Part shown: in pieces, positions 36,410 to 45,188 of the stretch
Position numbering within the stretch: position 1 is the first letter of the stretch
Layout: the number at the start of each line of letters is the position of its first letter
Origin: Oscillospiraceae bacterium
GTDB taxonomy: Bacteria > Bacillota > Clostridia > TANB77 > CAG-508
NCBI GenBank assembly: GCA_009778695.1
Contig: WRFS01000014.1
Span: 1 to 50,041 of the forward strand
DNA length: 50,041 nt
Direction: 5' to 3'
The notes under the pieces: model-generated
Database searches by the model: none
What the model saw: the letters and a program-made list of their open reading frames with translations, nothing else
What the model was told of the DNA's origin: nothing
Made by a program: the position numbers and the translations under genes

Positions 36410-36510
36410 AATTTGAATAAATTCTTTATTTGAATAGAAATCTAAAAACCACCAATACTATACTAGAGGCTAGAAACTAGAGACTAGAAATTTGAAAAAA
36501 GTGTGGTTTT

Positions 36511-37380
36511 ATGAATTTTTTAAATCGAAAACAAAAATTTTTGGCGAAAAAGTACGGCAAAAAGTATTTAAAAATAATTTTAGGTACAGCAATAATGGCA
36601 CTAGGCACAGCACAGTTTTTATTAAATGTTCATCTTTCAACAGGTGGATTTACTGGTATTGCAACAGTAGGGCACTTTTTATTTAATTTACCAATGGGAG
36701 TTTTAATAATGGCATTAAACATCCCATTTTTTATTTTTGCCTATTTTAGAATTGGAAAAATCTTCGTATTAAATGCTGTAATTGGAACAGCTTCGTTATC
36801 AATTTTTATGAGTATTTTTGAAATGTACCAACCATTTACAGACGATAGGTTTCTAGCTTGTATTTATGGAGGAGCATTAATAGGACTTGGGATAGCAATG
36901 GTTTTGTCGGAAAAAGGTTCAACGGGAGGAAGTGACTTACTTGCTAATTTAGTAAGGTCATATAAACCAGAGATAAAGACATCTAACATAATAGTAATTA
37001 TTGATATAATAATTGTTGGGTTGAACGTTTTATTTTTCAAAGAAATAGAAATAGCACTTTATTCTGCAATTGCAATATTTGTGATGGGAAAAGTTACAGA
37101 TGTATTTTTTGAGGGTATTGATTTTATCAAGGTTATATACATTATTTCTAAGAATTCAAACAAAATTTCCGAAAAGATAAACTCTGAAATTAAAAGGGGC
37201 GTCACAGGGATATATAGTAAAGGCATGTATAAAGCAGAAGATTTCACAATGCTAATGTGTGTTGCTTCGAGAAATGAAGTAATTAAGATTATGAAAATTG
37301 TAAAACGTGTGGACAATCAGGCATTTGTTGTAGTTTCTAATGCAAGAGAAGTTATTGGAAAAGGATTTAAAAAGGCTTAA
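36511..37380 (+). CDS. YitT-family membrane protein (DUF161/DUF2179)
   Basis: 289 aa. Five or so membrane segments in residues ~15-185 (LGTAIMALGTAQFLLNVHLS, GIATVGHFLFNLP, GGALIGLGIAMVLSEKGSTG, then GGSDLLANLV). Next comes the cytosolic DUF2179 domain (KRGVTGIYSKGMYKAEDFTM). YitT proteins occur in many Bacillota copies; the transported substrate is not established. The preceding 36410-36510 has a MITE-arm fragment (ACTATACTAGAGGCTAG). Confidence 0.85.
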   Translation: MNFLNRKQKFLAKKYGKKYLKIILGTAIMALGTAQFLLNVHLSTGGFTGIATVGHFLFNLPMGVLIMALNIPFFIFAYFRIGKIFVLNAVIGTASLSIFMSIFEMYQPFTDDRFLACIYGGALIGLGIAMVLSEKGSTGGSDLLANLVRSYKPEIKTSNIIVIIDIIIVGLNVLFFKEIEIALYSAIAIFVMGKVTDVFFEGIDFIKVIYIISKNSNKISEKINSEIKRGVTGIYSKGMYKAEDFTMLMCVASRNEVIKIMKIVKRVDNQAFVVVSNAREVIGKGFKKA

Positions 37381-37440
37381 AATATATTGACCTTAAAGCA
37401 ACTTGAAGCTCTATAATAGATAATAGATGGGAGTGAGTTT

Positions 37441-39063
37441 ATGAACACAAGAAAAAATAAAGAAAAAGGAATGACATTAATAGCATTAATAGTTACTGTA
37501 ATTGTAATGCTAATATTAGCAGGAGTAGCAATACGTGGCGTAATTAATACGGGTTTAATTGATAAGACAAAACAGGCAACTGAATTATATAATAATTCGG
37601 TTAATGATGAAGAAAACAATATAAATAATATAAAGAATTGGTTTGGAGATAAGAGTGAAGAAGAAACAACTGTACCAAGCCCAGATGGAAATGGAAATTG
37701 GAATGGAATAGTAAGCCCACCAAAATTAGCAAGTGGAATGAAAGCAGTATATTGGGCGAAAGATGATTCTGGAGATATAGATACATTAAACCCAGCAAAT
37801 AATACTACCGAAATAGTACAGGGAGATAATCCAAATTTTAAAATAGAAAATTGGTATAATTATGTAGCTGGAGATAATATAACAGACAGCAAAACAAGTA
37901 GATGGGCAAATGCGAAAACAGAGGATGGAAGCTATTGGGTGTGGATACCAAGGTATGAATATAAAATAGATTATACAGGAGTAAAACAAGGAGTTAATAC
38001 AGATGTAACAAAAGCAGGGAAAATAGAAATAAATTTTATACCAACAAGTGCAAAATCAGGAGCGAGTGGATATACAACAGCAACAAGTAAAGGACAAGTG
38101 GTTAATGGAGTAACTGTAGATGCGGGAATAACAGTAAGTAGTGATGGATATATAATTCATCCAGCATTTACCGATGGAACTAATAATGGATATGCAAATG
38201 GAGAATGGGACAGTGAACTATCGGGTTTTTGGGTAGCAAAATTTGAAATGAGTATGGAGAAAGATGGGAAATATGAACCGAGTGATGTAGGGAATTACGC
38301 AATATCAAGCAATATAAAAGCGGTAAGTAAACCAGGTGTAAGTAGTTGGACAGACATAAACATAGCAAACAGTTATGAAAATTCATTTAATTATGATAGA
38401 GCAAAAGAAAGTCACTTAATAAAAAATAGTGAATGGGGAGCGGTAGCTTATTTAACTCATAGTCAGTATGGAAGAAATGGAACAGAAGTATCAACTAATA
38501 ATTGTGGATTCACAGGGGGGATGGTGAATACATTCCATGATTCTTCGTACGCAACTTTAAATACAGCACAAAGTAGTACAGGAAATCCAACGGGAATATA
38601 TGATTTAAGTGGATGTTCAAATGAATATGTGGCGGCATTTAATAAAAAATATTCTGGAGAATATTATACGGCACAAGATTATCTAAGTGTAGGAGGAACA
38701 ACTTTTGCAAGTACTAATAGAAATAGCACTAAATATGCAACAGCATATAGCAATAGCACAAATACATGGTATGCAGAAACATTTGCTGATTTTACAAGTG
38801 AAGGGAAAGACGTTTCACATATAGGGGATGCTATTCATGAAGTGTGGATAGGAGCACAATATGGTTGGTTTTCAGACAGTTGCGTATTTTATGGTGGGTT
38901 TTCGGTAGAAGACTTTACATTTGATTTTCCATTCTCATCACGAGGTGGTAATGGATCTGGGGGCAACAATGCAGGGGTGTTCAATATAGAAATTGAAGAG
39001 GGAGCTCCAAGTTTTTCTGGTGACAATACTCTTTATGGTTTCCGTGTGGTCTTGGTCCCATGA
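37441..39063 (+). CDS. Pilin-like N-terminus with formylglycine-enzyme/C-type-lectin-like C-terminal domain
   Basis: 540 aa. N-terminus KEKGMTLIALIVTVIVMLIL is a type IV-pilin-like prepilin signal (processing after Gly). The C-terminal half has SGFWVAKFEMS, EWGAVAYLTHSQYGRNG, IYDLSGCSNEYVAAF and a final block PFSSRGGNGSGGNNAGVFNI ... GFRVVLVP. This is the FGE-sulfatase/lectin-like fold used for variable domains by many retroelement targets. The last ~20 bases are GC-rich, like a homing initiation site, but no matching template repeat is in the window. Ribosome site GGGAGTGAG. A MITE follows 8 bp after the stop. Confidence 0.75.
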   Translation: MNTRKNKEKGMTLIALIVTVIVMLILAGVAIRGVINTGLIDKTKQATELYNNSVNDEENNINNIKNWFGDKSEEETTVPSPDGNGNWNGIVSPPKLASGMKAVYWAKDDSGDIDTLNPANNTTEIVQGDNPNFKIENWYNYVAGDNITDSKTSRWANAKTEDGSYWVWIPRYEYKIDYTGVKQGVNTDVTKAGKIEINFIPTSAKSGASGYTTATSKGQVVNGVTVDAGITVSSDGYIIHPAFTDGTNNGYANGEWDSELSGFWVAKFEMSMEKDGKYEPSDVGNYAISSNIKAVSKPGVSSWTDINIANSYENSFNYDRAKESHLIKNSEWGAVAYLTHSQYGRNGTEVSTNNCGFTGGMVNTFHDSSYATLNTAQSSTGNPTGIYDLSGCSNEYVAAFNKKYSGEYYTAQDYLSVGGTTFASTNRNSTKYATAYSNSTNTWYAETFADFTSEGKDVSHIGDAIHEVWIGAQYGWFSDSCVFYGGFSVEDFTFDFPFSSRGGNGSGGNNAGVFNIEIEEGAPSFSGDNTLYGFRVVLVP

Positions 39064-39070
39064 TGTTTTG

Positions 39071-39247
39071 GTTACTAGTTAATGCTTTTGCTTAAAATGT
39101 CCGCTTGTGGTGATTAGTATATGTTTTTAAAAGGCTCCTCCAAGTCAAGGGGTAATCCGTTGCCTTGAAAGGGCTGTCGTTCGCCTTTTAAAAACATATA
39201 CTAATCACCACAAGCTGTTTTTGTTAAAAAGGGCATTAACTAGTAAC
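39071..39247. mobile_element. MITE family A, complete copy
   Basis: Perfect terminal inverted repeats GTTACTAGTTAATGC / GCATTAACTAGTAAC. Arms GTGGTGATTAGTATATGTTT and its complement enclose the conserved core. Flanks ATGTTTTG and ATATTTTG differ at one of eight positions, a probable 8-bp target duplication. Confidence 0.85.
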
Positions 39248-39311
39248 ATATTTTGGACAAAAGTGCTAAAATAGATTGATTATATATTAAAAATATTATA
39301 AAATATTAATT

Positions 39312-40202
39312 ATGAAAGAACAAACATACATATTAAAAAATAAAAACTCATTTAACTTAGTTCATATTTTTGAATGTGGACAGTGCTTTCGATGGAACCG
39401 AGATAGTAATGGAATCTACAAAGGCGTTGTTGGTAATAGTGTGTTATCAGCACAGGAAACAGCAGGTTCAATAATATTCAAAGGAATCGTAGGGGCGAAC
39501 ATCGTTCACCCGGGACATAAAAACAGCTTAGAATCCGTAGTGAAAGAATATTTTAATCTAGATACGGATTATACAATTATAAAAAGAAACCTATCTAAAA
39601 TAGACCAATTTTTAAAAACTAGCATCGAATATGGAAATGGCATAAGAATATTAAAACAAGATATATGGGAATGTATAATTTCTTTTATAATTTCAGCCAA
39701 TAATAATATTCCAAGAATAAAAAAGACTATTGAAAAATTATGCAAAACATACGGAAAGGCGATAACATGGGGAAATGATACATATTATACTTTCCCAACG
39801 CCAGAAGAATTAAGTAAAGCAAGCATTGAAGATTTAAGAAGTTTAGGGCTAGGCTTTAGAGATAAACGAGTTTATGATACAACGAAAATGATATTAAACA
39901 AAGAGATAGATATAGAATTATTAAAAAACATAGCTGATGTAAATATGATTAGAGAAGAATTAATGAAATTACCAGGTGTGGGAGAAAAAGTAGCAGATTG
40001 TATTTTATTATTTGGATTTAATAGATTTGAGGTTTTCCCAGTAGATGTATGGGTTAGAAGAGTTATGAACGATTTATATGTAAAGAACTCAGATGAAACA
40101 AAAGTGAGTAAAGAAGAATTGCAAAATCTAGCCAAAAGCAAATATGGTAAATTAGCAGGATTAGCACAACAGTATTTGTTTTATTGGAGAAGAAGTAGTT
40201 GA
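39312..40202 (+). CDS. ogg: 8-oxoguanine DNA glycosylase (OGG1-type) with in-frame repeat insert
   Basis: 296-aa bifunctional glycosylase/lyase. OGG N-terminal fold (ECGQCFRWNRDSNGIYKGVV), helix-hairpin-helix MKLPGVGEKVADCILLFG (~217) with the catalytic Lys, and PVDVWVRRVM with the catalytic Asp. Residues ~60-70 (VGANIVHPG) come from a family B repeat inserted in frame at 39489-39515, in a loop between early strands. The gene is otherwise complete and lies between two MITEs. Confidence 0.88.
   Translation: MKEQTYILKNKNSFNLVHIFECGQCFRWNRDSNGIYKGVVGNSVLSAQETAGSIIFKGIVGANIVHPGHKNSLESVVKEYFNLDTDYTIIKRNLSKIDQFLKTSIEYGNGIRILKQDIWECIISFIISANNNIPRIKKTIEKLCKTYGKAITWGNDTYYTFPTPEELSKASIEDLRSLGLGFRDKRVYDTTKMILNKEIDIELLKNIADVNMIREELMKLPGVGEKVADCILLFGFNRFEVFPVDVWVRRVMNDLYVKNSDETKVSKEELQNLAKSKYGKLAGLAQQYLFYWRRSS
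39489..39515. repeat. Family B repeat fragment inside ogg
   Basis: GTAGGGGCGAACATCGTTCA then CCCGGGA, one arm of the 98-bp family, read in frame as VGANIVHPG. Confidence 0.7.
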
Positions 40203-40205
40203 AAG

Positions 40206-40381
40206 GATACTAGTTAACAGTTTTCACCAAAGTAGCCTCCTCAAGTATAGTATAGCTTTTAAAAAGGTGAACGACAGCCCTTTGAGGCATACGGATTACC
40301 CCTTGACTTGGAGGAGCCTTTTTAAAAGCTATACTATACTTGAGGAGGCGGAAGTTTTAGGCTAAAGTGTTAAATAGTAAC
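40206..40381. mobile_element. MITE family A, inverted relative to 39071-39247
   Basis: Ends GATACTAGTTAAC and GTTAAATAGTAAC, arms AAGTATAGTATAGCTTTTAA and complement, core reversed. Flanked by a direct repeat GTTGAAAGG (40198 and 40382), whose right copy carries the addB ribosome site. It lies between ogg and addB. Confidence 0.85.
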
Positions 40382-40398
40382 GTTGAAAGGATAAATTT

Positions 40399-43300
40399 AT
40401 GAGTTTACAATTAATACTAGGTAGAAGCGGCACAGGCAAAACCACATATTGCTACGAAAACATAAAAAAAATAATAAACAACAAACAAAAAATATATATT
40501 ATAACTCCAGAGCAATATTCATTTACAGCTGAGAAAAGTTTATTAGATATTTTAGGGACAAACAGCGTTGTAAATGCAGAGGTGTTAAGCTTTAACAGGA
40601 TTGCCCATAGAGTGTTCACAGAAGTTGGAGGAGCGAAAAAAACGCTTCTATCGAAATGTGGTAGGAATATAATTATATTTGACATTTTAAGCAAAAATAA
40701 GAAAAAGCTTAAGTTTTTAAATAATGAAGAAAAAAATTTAGATATAGCGTTAAATGCTATAACAGAGCTAAGAAGGCAAAATGTGCGAATTGACGATGAA
40801 TGTACAGGTAGCATTAATGAGGTTATTTTACAGAGTAAAGATTTACATTTAAAATATAAATTAGAAGACTTGTCACTTATATATAAGTGTTTTCAAGAAA
40901 ATATACAAAATAAGTACATTGATGAAACTGAAGTCTTAAACTTATTGGCTCAAAAGTTACATGAAAGCACTATGTTTGATGATACAATTGTGTTTTTTGA
41001 TGAATTTGTCGGGTTTACAGAACAAGAATATATGGTTATGAAAGAAATACTTAAAAAAGCACAAAAGGTTAGCGTGTGCTTAACTATAGATACAAACGAG
41101 AATCAAATATGTAGGGGCGAACTGCGTTCGCCCGAGATATATCAATCATCAATATATGCGGACGAACACAGTTCGCCCCTACAGCATGCCACGAATTTAT
41201 TTTTTCAAACTGAAAAAACAGCAAATAAATTAACAAAGCTGGCGAAGGAAAATGGTATTTCTATTGAAAAACCTGTGGTTTTAACTGAAACATATAGGTT
41301 TAAGACTCCAGAACTAAAGCATTTAGAACAGAATATTTTCAATAATAATTTAAAAGAATATGATAAAAATGTGGAAAACATAGAGATGTTTTTAGCTTTC
41401 AATCCATATTCGGAAGCGGAGTATGTGGCACAAAATATAATTAAGCTAGTAAGAGATAAAGGTTATAAATATAACGATATTGCGGTAATGGCAAAGAATA
41501 TAGATTCATATTCCAATATAGTAAAGGCTATTTTTTCAAAATATGGAATTCCTGTTTTTATTGATGAAAAAAAGGATTTGAACCAAAATATGCTATCAAA
41601 ATATGTGTTAAGTATATTGGAAGTTATAAGCAAAAACTGGAAATATGAGGCTGTGTTTAACTATTTAAAAAATCCATTTTCAGGATTAAATATGGAAACA
41701 GTATATGTATTAGAAAAATATTGCCTGAAATGGGGTATAAAAGGTTCAAAATGGCTAAAAGAATGGAAATATGAAGATGATAGAACTAATGAATTAGAAC
41801 AAATAAGAAAAAAAATAATCACCCCTATTTTAAACCTGAAAAATCAAATTGTAGGGGTGCATGATTGCACCCTGCAGACCAATGCCCGCACAGGAACAAA
41901 AAACTTCACAAATATCACAAAAGCTATATATGAGTTCTTGATTAAAAATCATGTGGAAGAAAACATTAATAAAGTTATATTTGAATTAGAAAAACAAAAT
42001 GAATTGGATTTAGCAAATCAGTACAGAGGAATTGCTAAAGTTATTTTTGATGTTTTTGACGAAATAGTAATGATATTTAAAGAAGAAAAAACCACCTTTG
42101 ATAAATATATAGAAATTTTAAAAATGGGCTTAAAAAATATTGATATAGGTACCATTCCAGCAAGTATAGACAATGTAATTGTTGGGGATATTGAACGTTC
42201 AAAAAGTCATAAAATAAAAATTGCTTTTGTACTTGGTTTAAATGAAGGAATTTTACCAAGTATAACAAAAGATGAAGGTTTTTTAAACGATAATGACAGG
42301 GAAATACTAAGACAAAGAGGTGTTGAACTGGCTGGAGGAACATTAGAGCAAATATATACGGAACAATTTTACATATATAAAATATTTACAGTATCTGAGG
42401 AAAAGCTGTTTTTAACATATACCTCAACAGATAAAGAAGGACAAGCCGTAAGAGCTTCAACCTTAATTTATATGATGAGGAAATTGTTTAAAAACATTAA
42501 GCAAAGTAGCGATATTATTACAAACACAATGGAAATATCTGTACCGGAAGCTACGTTTGATAGTCTTTTAATTAATTTAAGCAAACTTAAAAATGGAGAA
42601 GAAATTTCAGGTAATTGGTTAGTGGCATATGAATGGTACAAAAACAATTCTGAGTGGAATACAAAATTAGAGGAAGCCTTAAAAGGTTTAGAGTATAGCA
42701 ATTTGAGCCGACAGCTGAATGAAATTAATGTGCAAAAATTATATGGAGATACATTAAAAACTAGTATTTCAAAACTTGAACAATACAGAAAATGTCCATT
42801 TTCGTTTTATATAAAGTATGGGTTAAAATTAAGTGAACAAACTGAACTTGACTTAAAGCCTGTAGATACAGGAGCATTTATGCATGAAGTAATAGATGAA
42901 TTCTTTGAACAAGTAAAAGATATTGAAATGCGAGATTTAGAGGAGAATCAGATAAAAGAAATTGTAGATAAAATTATAGAAGAAAAACTAGAATTGCCAA
43001 AGAATTACATTTTTTCAAGCAGCCCTAAATTTATTACATTAACTTTAAAACTAAAAAGACTGATATTAAAGTCGATAGAATATATTGTATATCAGTTTAA
43101 ATATAGTAACTTTAAAATAATGGGAAATGAGGTGGAATTCAAAGAAGGAAAGCATTATCCGCCAATTACATTAGAGTTGGATGATAAACAAAAGGTTGAA
43201 ATTAGCGGAAAAATTGATAGGGTGGATTTAGCCATAAGTGGGAATAAAAAATATATAAGGATAATAGATTATAAATCTTCAATAAAAGATATTGACTTAA

Positions 43301-43845
43301 ATGAAGTGGTTGGGGGGCTTCAAATACAGTTATTAACTTACTTAGACAGTATTACTAAAATAGAAGATGTTTTACCATCAGGTGTAATGTATTTTAACTT
43401 AGTTGATCCGATAATAAAAAACAACAAAAACTTAACGGAAGAGCAAATAGAGGAGAAGATAAAGAATTCGTTCAAAATGCAAGGGCTACTTTTAGCAGAT
43501 GTACAGGTTGTAAAAATGATGGACAATAGGTTGCAAGCAGGCAAATCTAGTATTGTAAATGCTGAAATAAAACAGGATGGAACGTTGAGTGAACGAACGG
43601 GAAATCTCATTAAAGAGGCTGATTTTAAAAATTTGCAAAAAGAGGTAAAAAAGGTGATAAGGCAAATTTCATCAGAAATATTAAAAGGGAATATTGAAAT
43701 AAAGCCATATAAAAATGGTCAATCTAAAGCTTGTGATTATTGTAATTTTAGCTCTATCTGTGGCTTTAACACGAATATTAAAGGGAATGGGTATTTTAGG
43801 GTTGGAAAGAAAAGCAAGGAAGAGGTTTTGGAGGGAATACGTTAG
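40399..43845 (+). CDS. addB: ATP-dependent helicase/nuclease subunit AddB with in-frame repeat inserts
   Basis: 1148-aa subunit of the AddAB recombination complex (double-strand end resection). Walker A GRSGTGKTT (8-16), VFFDEFVGFTEQEY, IVGDIERSKSHKIKIAFVLG and NEGILPS. The C-terminal nuclease has IDYKSS (~953) and the iron-sulfur cysteines, first at RKCPFSFY (~799) and the last three in CDYCNFSSIC (~1112). Residues ~239-262 are encoded by a 72-bp family B repeat (41111-41182), and ~485-500 by a related palindrome (41851). Both keep the frame and sit in loops. addA is not in the window. Confidence 0.93.
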   Translation: MSLQLILGRSGTGKTTYCYENIKKIINNKQKIYIITPEQYSFTAEKSLLDILGTNSVVNAEVLSFNRIAHRVFTEVGGAKKTLLSKCGRNIIIFDILSKNKKKLKFLNNEEKNLDIALNAITELRRQNVRIDDECTGSINEVILQSKDLHLKYKLEDLSLIYKCFQENIQNKYIDETEVLNLLAQKLHESTMFDDTIVFFDEFVGFTEQEYMVMKEILKKAQKVSVCLTIDTNENQICRGELRSPEIYQSSIYADEHSSPLQHATNLFFQTEKTANKLTKLAKENGISIEKPVVLTETYRFKTPELKHLEQNIFNNNLKEYDKNVENIEMFLAFNPYSEAEYVAQNIIKLVRDKGYKYNDIAVMAKNIDSYSNIVKAIFSKYGIPVFIDEKKDLNQNMLSKYVLSILEVISKNWKYEAVFNYLKNPFSGLNMETVYVLEKYCLKWGIKGSKWLKEWKYEDDRTNELEQIRKKIITPILNLKNQIVGVHDCTLQTNARTGTKNFTNITKAIYEFLIKNHVEENINKVIFELEKQNELDLANQYRGIAKVIFDVFDEIVMIFKEEKTTFDKYIEILKMGLKNIDIGTIPASIDNVIVGDIERSKSHKIKIAFVLGLNEGILPSITKDEGFLNDNDREILRQRGVELAGGTLEQIYTEQFYIYKIFTVSEEKLFLTYTSTDKEGQAVRASTLIYMMRKLFKNIKQSSDIITNTMEISVPEATFDSLLINLSKLKNGEEISGNWLVAYEWYKNNSEWNTKLEEALKGLEYSNLSRQLNEINVQKLYGDTLKTSISKLEQYRKCPFSFYIKYGLKLSEQTELDLKPVDTGAFMHEVIDEFFEQVKDIEMRDLEENQIKEIVDKIIEEKLELPKNYIFSSSPKFITLTLKLKRLILKSIEYIVYQFKYSNFKIMGNEVEFKEGKHYPPITLELDDKQKVEISGKIDRVDLAISGNKKYIRIIDYKSSIKDIDLNEVVGGLQIQLLTYLDSITKIEDVLPSGVMYFNLVDPIIKNNKNLTEEQIEEKIKNSFKMQGLLLADVQVVKMMDNRLQAGKSSIVNAEIKQDGTLSERTGNLIKEADFKNLQKEVKKVIRQISSEILKGNIEIKPYKNGQSKACDYCNFSSICGFNTNIKGNGYFRVGKKSKEEVLEGIR
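41111..41182. repeat. 72-bp family B repeat inside addB, exactly 24 codons
   Basis: Starts GTAGGGGCGAACTGCGTTCG and ends CGAACACAGTTCGCCCCTAC. It is read in the same frame as addB without a stop. The centre differs from the standard 98-bp copies. Confidence 0.8.
41851..41871. repeat. Palindromic insert in addB
   Basis: GTAGGGGTGCATGATTGCAC followed by CCTGCAG; related to family B by its first bases and its palindromic form. It is read as VGVHDCTLQ. Confidence 0.5.
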
Positions 43846-43981
43846 GGTACGCACTTATGCAATTGCCTTATTTTTCGACCTTTTTCGACCATGCTAAATT
43901 AAAATTTTTCTAAAATTTTTCATTTGCATATTGACTATGCAATGATAATGATGTAACATAATATTATTATCGTTATTTCAA

Positions 43982-44031
43982 AATTCTAAAAAGTCTTAAT
44001 TCTAAGACAAAGAAATCCAAAATAAAAGTTA
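43982..44031. repeat. 50-bp direct repeat, left of the NTase/HEPN module
   Basis: Identical over 50 bp to 45107-45156; begins AATTCTAAAAAGTCTTAATT. The two copies bracket exactly one two-gene module. The surrounding 43846-44122 also has a TTGACT (43935) / TAACAT promoter-like pair and a GATAATGAT...ATTATTATC inverted repeat. Confidence 0.9.
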
Positions 44032-44039
44032 TAAAAAAC

Positions 44040-44068
44040 TTGACTTTTCATTTAAAATTCTTTATAAT
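44040..44068 (+). promoter_or_regulatory. Promoter of the NTase/HEPN module
   Basis: TTGACT (44040-44045), 17 nt, TATAAT (44063-44068), 54 bp before the start. Confidence 0.75.
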
Positions 44069-44122
44069 GGAAACATATTCTTTTAAAAGAAGATATTTTC
44101 GTTTAATAGAAAGGTGAATAAC

Positions 44123-44686
44123 ATGGAAAGTTTTACAAGTTTTCTATATAATAAAAATCCATTACTTGTATTGTCACATTTAAGCAAAAATGTATATCAG
44201 GAAAATACTGCGACTAGTGTATCAAAGGAGCTTGGACTAGCCCTAAGCAGTGTTCATACAATATTAAAGAATTTCGAAAAATATGGAATAGTAACAAGTA
44301 GGCTGTTAGGCAAAAACGTAATATATGAATTAGACAAAAACAATCCACTTCTAAAACAGTTTAGAATATTTGATAATATAAGTAGCTTAATTCCAATAGT
44401 AAAAGAGATAAAAGAATTTGCAAGAGAAATAATATTATTTGGAAGTTGTGCAACAGGGGAAGATACAGTAAAAAGTGATATCGATTTATTTGTATTAACC
44501 GACGAAGAGGAAAAAATTCTTGAAGTTTTGCGTGGTATAGAAATAGGAAGTGAATTAAATTCTAATGTTAGACAAATAAATCCTATTATTCAAAATACAC
44601 TTGGGTTTATGCAATTTAAAAAAGAAGAAAAAGCTTTTTTTGATGAAATAATGAAAGGAATTGTATTATGGGAGGTGAGAGCTTGA
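44123..44686 (+). CDS. HTH plus nucleotidyltransferase-domain protein
   Basis: 187 aa. N-terminal winged helix (NTATSVSKELGLALSSVHTI, ~30-50), then a minimal nucleotidyltransferase with GSCATGEDTVKSDIDLFV (~107) giving the GS loop and DxD. ATG 44123 has AAAGGTGA just before it; the GTG at 44114 lies within that site. Likely antitoxin and autoregulator of the following HEPN protein, with which it overlaps (TTGA). Confidence 0.8.
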   Translation: MESFTSFLYNKNPLLVLSHLSKNVYQENTATSVSKELGLALSSVHTILKNFEKYGIVTSRLLGKNVIYELDKNNPLLKQFRIFDNISSLIPIVKEIKEFAREIILFGSCATGEDTVKSDIDLFVLTDEEEKILEVLRGIEIGSELNSNVRQINPIIQNTLGFMQFKKEEKAFFDEIMKGIVLWEVRA

Positions 44687-45108
44687 AAGTAGTTGAAGAT
44701 TTAATTTTAAGAGGATTAATAAAAAAATGTTCGTTTAGTGAAGATATGTACAAGAAAGAATTTGGAGTGGGTGTAAGGGATTTAGAATCTGCAAAAGTAA
44801 GTTTTGAAGAAAAAAATTATAAGTGGGCAACAGTGCAGGCATATTATGCAATATTTCACGCAGTAAGAGCTTTAATATATAAATCAGGCTATAGAGAAAA
44901 AAGTCACATAGCTTTAAAAGATATATTTAAAGAATTGTACATAAAAACGGAAGAATTACCTATGGTAACATATGATTGTTTAAAAGATGGAATGCACTTA
45001 AGAGAAGCTGCAGATTATAAAAATCTTTATGCAAAAGAAGATGCTGAGAATATAATTATTTCAGTAAGTGAATCATTAAAAGAAATTCAAAAATTAGTAG
45101 ATAGTTAA
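44683..45108 (+). CDS. HEPN-domain protein (putative toxin)
   Basis: 141 aa. TTG start at 44683 overlaps the TGA of the preceding gene and follows GGAGGTGA; the ATG at 44668 is upstream of that site. Core KWATVQAYYAIFHAVRALIY and EKSHIALKDIF match HEPN proteins, but I cannot see a classical RX4-6H. Gene order is opposite to the pair at 16229-16929, where HEPN comes first. Confidence 0.72.
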   Translation: MKVVEDLILRGLIKKCSFSEDMYKKEFGVGVRDLESAKVSFEEKNYKWATVQAYYAIFHAVRALIYKSGYREKSHIALKDIFKELYIKTEELPMVTYDCLKDGMHLREAADYKNLYAKEDAENIIISVSESLKEIQKLVDS

Positions 45109-45156
45109 TTCTAAAAAGTCTTAATTCTAAGACAAAGAAATCCAAAATAAAAGTTA
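45107..45156. repeat. 50-bp direct repeat, right copy
   Basis: Perfect copy of 43982-44031, starting at the HEPN stop codon and ending ~16 bp before the sortase ribosome site. Confidence 0.9.
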
Positions 45157-45188
45157 AAAATTATCAAGTGAGGAAGGAGGTGAAATAG

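Noticed and set aside
44123..45108. Two copies of one TA module (16229-16929 and 44123-45108)
   Set aside because: Gene order, domain content (HTH only in the second) and sequence differ; they are independent HEPN/nucleotidyltransferase pairs.
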